A stretch of DNA of 64,000 nt from Synechococcus sp. KORDI-100. Lineage in GTDB: Bacteria > Cyanobacteriota > Cyanobacteriia > PCC-6307 > Cyanobiaceae. Location: assembly GCF_000737535.1 (NCBI RefSeq), contig NZ_CP006269.1:2356001-2420000 (forward strand), read 5' to 3'. The notes under the pieces are model-generated. The model was given only the letters and a program-made list of their open reading frames with translations, was not told where the DNA came from and made no database searches. Positions 60,443 through 64,000 of the stretch are shown in pieces. Made by a program: the position numbers and the translations under genes. Position 1 is the stretch's first letter. The number at the start of each line of letters is the position of its first letter.

Positions 60443-62731
60443 GTGAAGGGCATTCAGATCGAGCGAAACTTCACCCAGTTCGTCGTTTTCGCTGAAGACA
60501 GCATTCTTTCGGCATTAAGCAAGATCACGGCCAATCAGTCACGGCTGATTTTCGTCGTCTCGGAAGCGGGCATCCTGCAGGGTGTTCTGACAGACGGGGA
60601 TTTCAGGCGATGGATCGCCACATGCGGGGACATCGACCTGAATCGTCCAGTGACCGCTGCGATGAATCCGGATTGTCGAAGCGCACCGGAAGGAACATCG
60701 GCCGCTGAACTGGCAAGCGTCCTGACCTCAAGAATCATCGCCCTGCCCCTTCTTGACAGCCACGGGCGGATTGTGGCAGTCGCCTTGCCTGCCACCGATG
60801 GCCTGCAGATCGGCAATCGCAAGATCGGGCAGGGAGAACCCAGCTTCGTGATCGCCGAGATCGGCAACAACCACAACGGCGACATCGGCATCGCCCTGCA
60901 ACTGATCGACGCTGCTCAGGCGGCAGGCGCCGATTGCGCCAAGTTCCAGATGAGGGACATGAGCCGTCTTTATGGCAACGCGGGGAAAAGTGACGATCTG
61001 GCCTCCGATCTCGGAACGCAATACACCCTGGATCTGCTGGAGCGATTCCAGCTCACGGACGACGAATTGTTCCGGTGCTTCGACCACGCAGCCGACCGTG
61101 GCTTGATCCCACTGTGCACTCCCTGGGATGAGACCAGTCTCGACAAACTCAATCGCTGGGGAATGGAAGCCTTCAAAGTCGCTTCCGCAGACTTCACCAA
61201 TCACGCCCTGATCAGCCAGCTGGCGGCGACCGGGAAACCGCTGATCTGCTCGACCGGAATGGCCAATGAGCTTGAGATCCGTTCAGGCATCAAGCATCTC
61301 CAGCAGGAGGGGGCGTCCTACGTGCTTCTCCATTGCAATTCCACCTATCCAACTCCGTTCAAGGACGTCAACCTTCGCTACCTCGATCGACTGCGCGAAC
61401 TCGCTGAGGCGCCCGTTGGCTACTCAGGTCACGAACGAGGCATCGAAGTTCCGATTGCGGCGGTTGCCCTCGGTGCTTCGGTCGTGGAGAAGCACATCAC
61501 CATCGATCGCAACATGGAGGGCAACGACCACAAGGTGAGCCTGCTTCCCGATGAGTTCGCTCAGATGATGCAGGGAATCCGCCGCGTCGAGGAATCCATG
61601 GGCCAGGGCGGCGAACGAAGCATCAGCCAGGGCGAAATGATGAATCGCGAAGTTCTGGCCAAAAGTCTGGTCGCCGCCTGCGACATACCCGCCGGCACAG
61701 AGATCACGGCATCCATGATCAGGATCCAGAGTCCTGGCCAGGGACTGCAGCCCAACCGACTTCCGGAGCTCCTCGGTCGTCGTTTACCGGTTGATAAAGC
61801 TCAGGGCGATGTGTTTTTCCCCTCAGATCTCAAGACACCTGCCGCTTCTCCACGTCGCTACCAATTTGAACAACCCTTCGGTTTACCCGTTCGATATCAC
61901 GACATCAAAACCTTTTCACAATCCAGCAATCTGGATCTGGTCGAGATCCATCTCAGCTACAAGGATCTGGACGTGGATCTCGAACAGGTTCTGCCGGAGC
62001 CACAGGACATTGGTCTGGTGATCCATGCTCCAGAATTGTTTGCCGGGGACCATACCCTCGATCTTTGTACGGCTGACCAGAGCTACAGAACGCACTCCGT
62101 GGCGGAGTTGCAGCGAGTCATCGACATTTCAAGGGATCTGCGGGAACGATTCCGTTGTTCAGAACCAGTCCTGCTCGTCACCAACGTGGGTGGTTTTTCC
62201 GAACATCGTCATCTCGACCGAGCTGAGCGCATACCACTCCGCGAACGCCTGCTCGAAAGCCTGAAACAACTGAGCACACAGGGTGAAGTGGAAATCATCC
62301 CTCAAACCATGCCACCCTTCCCATGGCATTTCGGGGGACAACGATTTCACAATCTCTTCGTTGACAGCGAGTTCATTGCCGACTTCTGCAAGGAACAGAA
62401 CATGAGGGTTTGCCTCGATGCATCCCATTCCAAACTCGCTTGCAATCATCTGCACAGTCCGTTCCGCGAATTTCTTCGGGCGATCCTTCCCTACACAGCA
62501 CATCTTCACCTCGCCGACGCCAAGGACGTCGACGGTGAAGGGCTGCAAATTCATGATGGCGAAATCGATTGGGTTCAGCTGTTTGAACTGGTGCAACGTC
62601 ACTGTCCGAGAGCATCATTTATTCCTGAAATCTGGCAAGGTCACAAGAATGCGGGCGAAGGCGCCTGGCTGGCCCTCGAGCGCCTCGAAGAAAGCGCACG
62701 CCAATCGCAAGCTGTTCCATTGGCTCATTGA
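60443..62731 (+). CDS. four-domain fusion: CBS pair, NeuB synthase, SAF domain, TIM-barrel
   Basis: A 762-residue protein from GTG 60443. Residues ~5-120 are a CBS-pair region (LIFVVSEAGILQGVLTDGDF). Residues ~133-400 are a nonulosonate synthase of the NeuB family (FVIAEIGNNHNGDIGIALQL, YEKVASADF-like FKVASADFTNHALI, GYSGHERGIEVPIAAVALGA, VEKHITIDRNMEGNDHKVSL). Residues ~400-460 are the SAF/antifreeze-like lid (NREVLAKSLVAACDIPAGTEI). Residues ~480-750 form a xylose-isomerase-like TIM barrel (LVEIHLSYKDLD, LCLDASH-type RVCLDASHSKLA, HLHLADAKDVDGEG). NeuB condenses an amino-sugar with phosphoenolpyruvate. The barrel may be a sugar epimerase/isomerase feeding it, and CBS suggests nucleotide control. 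Confidence 0.85.
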   Translation: MKGIQIERNFTQFVVFAEDSILSALSKITANQSRLIFVVSEAGILQGVLTDGDFRRWIATCGDIDLNRPVTAAMNPDCRSAPEGTSAAELASVLTSRIIALPLLDSHGRIVAVALPATDGLQIGNRKIGQGEPSFVIAEIGNNHNGDIGIALQLIDAAQAAGADCAKFQMRDMSRLYGNAGKSDDLASDLGTQYTLDLLERFQLTDDELFRCFDHAADRGLIPLCTPWDETSLDKLNRWGMEAFKVASADFTNHALISQLAATGKPLICSTGMANELEIRSGIKHLQQEGASYVLLHCNSTYPTPFKDVNLRYLDRLRELAEAPVGYSGHERGIEVPIAAVALGASVVEKHITIDRNMEGNDHKVSLLPDEFAQMMQGIRRVEESMGQGGERSISQGEMMNREVLAKSLVAACDIPAGTEITASMIRIQSPGQGLQPNRLPELLGRRLPVDKAQGDVFFPSDLKTPAASPRRYQFEQPFGLPVRYHDIKTFSQSSNLDLVEIHLSYKDLDVDLEQVLPEPQDIGLVIHAPELFAGDHTLDLCTADQSYRTHSVAELQRVIDISRDLRERFRCSEPVLLVTNVGGFSEHRHLDRAERIPLRERLLESLKQLSTQGEVEIIPQTMPPFPWHFGGQRFHNLFVDSEFIADFCKEQNMRVCLDASHSKLACNHLHSPFREFLRAILPYTAHLHLADAKDVDGEGLQIHDGEIDWVQLFELVQRHCPRASFIPEIWQGHKNAGEGAWLALERLEESARQSQAVPLAH

Positions 62732-62860
62732 GGATGCCATGCGACTCTCAGCGCACCAATCAGATGCAGCGTTGAAAGACTTTTGCTTCAATCAACACTT
62801 AACCCACACAAGGGTCGATACGGTATCCCTTCAAAACGCATTATCCAGAAATAAGTAGAC

Positions 62861-63622
62861 ATGTCCAGATCACGTCATTTCATACGCATCAAAGAACACA
62901 ATCTGTTGTATGGAAGAGTCCCCAAAGTAGCCAATTCATCGATCAAAGCCGTGCTCTGCAGGCTGCTCAACCAGAAACCAATCAAATCCATTAAAACAAC
63001 ATCGGATCGTTTCTGGCGTGATTGCACTCACGAAGAGACGGAACTTCTCACACCCAATCAAGCACGAAAGCTGAGAAGCAGTCATTACAGTTTCAGCTTC
63101 GTGCGCAACCCTTTTGATCGGCTGGTCGCTGCTTACAACAACAAAGTGATCGAGATCGACGAACCACCATTGCCGATGCGACGCATGGGCGTTGTTCACA
63201 ACATGCCCTTCCAAGACTTTCTGAACATCCTGGCGGAAACCTCAACGGACAAATACGACGTTCACCTGATGCCCCAGTATCAGATTCTGCAATCCAATGA
63301 GCGACTGGTCCCGAAATTCATTGGCAGAATGGAACAAATGAATGATCACTGGAGAATTCTTCGTAAACGACTGCTTCGACGGGGCATACGCCTTGCCAAA
63401 GCCTTGCCGGAGAAGAATGTGAGACGCAGTGGTGATCGTAACTTGCATGCCTATTTCAGCCACTCAAGGTTGATCGATCAATTTCTTGAAATCTACGGCA
63501 AAGACGTGCAATTGTTCTATTCCGACGTCTCCATTGACACTCTCATTGCCAACTCATCCTTACCAACGATTCGTCCGTTGAAACCCAAAGAGGCTAATTC
63601 CGAGAATATCCTTCAGGCCTGA
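62861..63622 (+). CDS. sulfotransferase family 2 (HNK-1-type) protein
   Basis: A 253-residue putative carbohydrate sulfotransferase. YGRVPKVANSSIKAVLCRLL is the phosphosulfate loop in the K-x-A-x-S/T form of the family-2 enzymes. FSFVRNPFDRLVAAYNNKV is the 3'-phosphate signature. No N-terminal membrane anchor is present, unlike animal relatives. The start is ATG 62861, about 130 bp past the NeuB fusion. Likely target: the polysaccharide made by this locus. Confidence 0.8.
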   Translation: MSRSRHFIRIKEHNLLYGRVPKVANSSIKAVLCRLLNQKPIKSIKTTSDRFWRDCTHEETELLTPNQARKLRSSHYSFSFVRNPFDRLVAAYNNKVIEIDEPPLPMRRMGVVHNMPFQDFLNILAETSTDKYDVHLMPQYQILQSNERLVPKFIGRMEQMNDHWRILRKRLLRRGIRLAKALPEKNVRRSGDRNLHAYFSHSRLIDQFLEIYGKDVQLFYSDVSIDTLIANSSLPTIRPLKPKEANSENILQA

Positions 63623-63624
63623 GT

Positions 63625-64000
63625 ATGGAGCTATTGCAACCAATTAGCTCTCAGATGAGATCACTCGAGCTCCAAAAAAAGCTCAGAGAAAGCCTGGCAG
63701 GCAAACATGATCACCTGGCAAAAAGATACCAAAACTGCCTGCCAAATTTCATCGTGATTGGCGCGGCAAAATCAGCAACAACGAGCCTTGCGAAGGTTCT
63801 TTCAAGGCACCCAGACATCCACTTCAGCAGCGCCAAGGAACCAAAATTTTTTGGGCGAAATTATCTCAGAGGCTGGGATTGGTATGCACACTTTTTTGAA
63901 CGTGGTCGCGACCAACTGCTTCGCGGGGAAGCAAGCACAATGTATTCGTCCAGCAGCCGCGAATTTCAGTACACACCCCAACTCATCGCTCACCATCTTG
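63625..64000 (+). CDS. sulfotransferase, 3' end cut by the window
   Basis: The first 125 residues of a protein running off the window. IVIGAAKSATTSLAKVLSRH (~residue 44) is a phosphosulfate-binding loop, followed by KEPKFFGRNYL and RGEASTMYSSSSREF, both typical of bacterial PAPS sulfotransferases. ATG 63625 begins 2 bp after the preceding sulfotransferase stop, so the two are co-transcribed. Confidence 0.8.
   Translation, partial: MELLQPISSQMRSLELQKKLRESLAGKHDHLAKRYQNCLPNFIVIGAAKSATTSLAKVLSRHPDIHFSSAKEPKFFGRNYLRGWDWYAHFFERGRDQLLRGEASTMYSSSSREFQYTPQLIAHHL

Noticed and set aside
62739-62858. 39-residue ORF between the NeuB fusion and the family-2 sulfotransferase
   Set aside because: It is short, has no visible ribosome site or motif, and its frame is only the tail of a shadow frame.

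Overview
The window is chromosomal DNA of a marine picocyanobacterium, most likely Synechococcus/Cyanobium (cluster 5). The evidence is a complete phycobilisome core locus (apcE, apcA, apcB, apcC) with a ~960-residue three-repeat ApcE. It also has the cyanobacterial two-locus ATP synthase (atpI-B-E-G'-F-H-A-G and, separately, atpD-C), ferredoxin-thioredoxin reductase variable chain, PSRP-3/Ycf65, PII, system-II cytochrome c biogenesis and several cyanobacteria-only families (DUF1818, DUF2811, DUF3326). Genes are tightly packed and mostly GC-rich. A few AT-rich patches stand out as transferred or decaying DNA.

Layout. 1-9,600: tRNA-Val, murD, an EVE-domain gene, small conserved genes, rpoZ, an Hsp70-like ATPase with a membrane-anchored partner, ftrV, pyrR, gpmI, secG. 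9,600-10,480: an AT-rich solo sulfotransferase. 10,500-14,900: groEL/groES under a CIRCE operator, divergent from atpD-atpC. 14,900-26,700: a broken small membrane gene, PSRP-3, HAD phosphatase plus cation antiporter, pepP, a compact CorC-like/GTPase/nadD/nadE run, ald, and a ferredoxin/small ORF/DUF3326 operon. 26,670-29,200: a sulfotransferase-like gene, an AT-rich gene-poor stretch and an RTX-type pseudogene. 29,270-36,150: the main atp operon and a methyltransferase. 36,260-40,840: the phycobilisome core genes. 40,870-48,200: tlyA, ftsW, ccdA-ccs1, queF, glnB, a ~720-bp AT-rich gene-free stretch, and purB.

48,200-64,000 is the most unusual part, a surface-polysaccharide locus. It encodes an outer-membrane polysaccharide export protein and KpsC. 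It also encodes a KpsS-like protein fused to a PlsC-type acyltransferase. A small acyl cassette follows the export gene: an OlsB/autoinducer-synthase-type N-acyltransferase, an acyl carrier protein and a second ketoacyl synthase. Next come a CMP-sugar synthetase, three overlapping putative glycosyltransferases, a CBS-NeuB-SAF-TIM-barrel fusion enzyme, and two sulfotransferases, the last cut by the window edge. Together these suggest a sialic-acid-like (nonulosonic), possibly sulfated capsule whose lipid terminus is made or remodelled by locus-encoded acyl chemistry. This is an inference from gene content and fusions, not something the sequence proves. No transposase, integrase, phage module or CRISPR array was seen.
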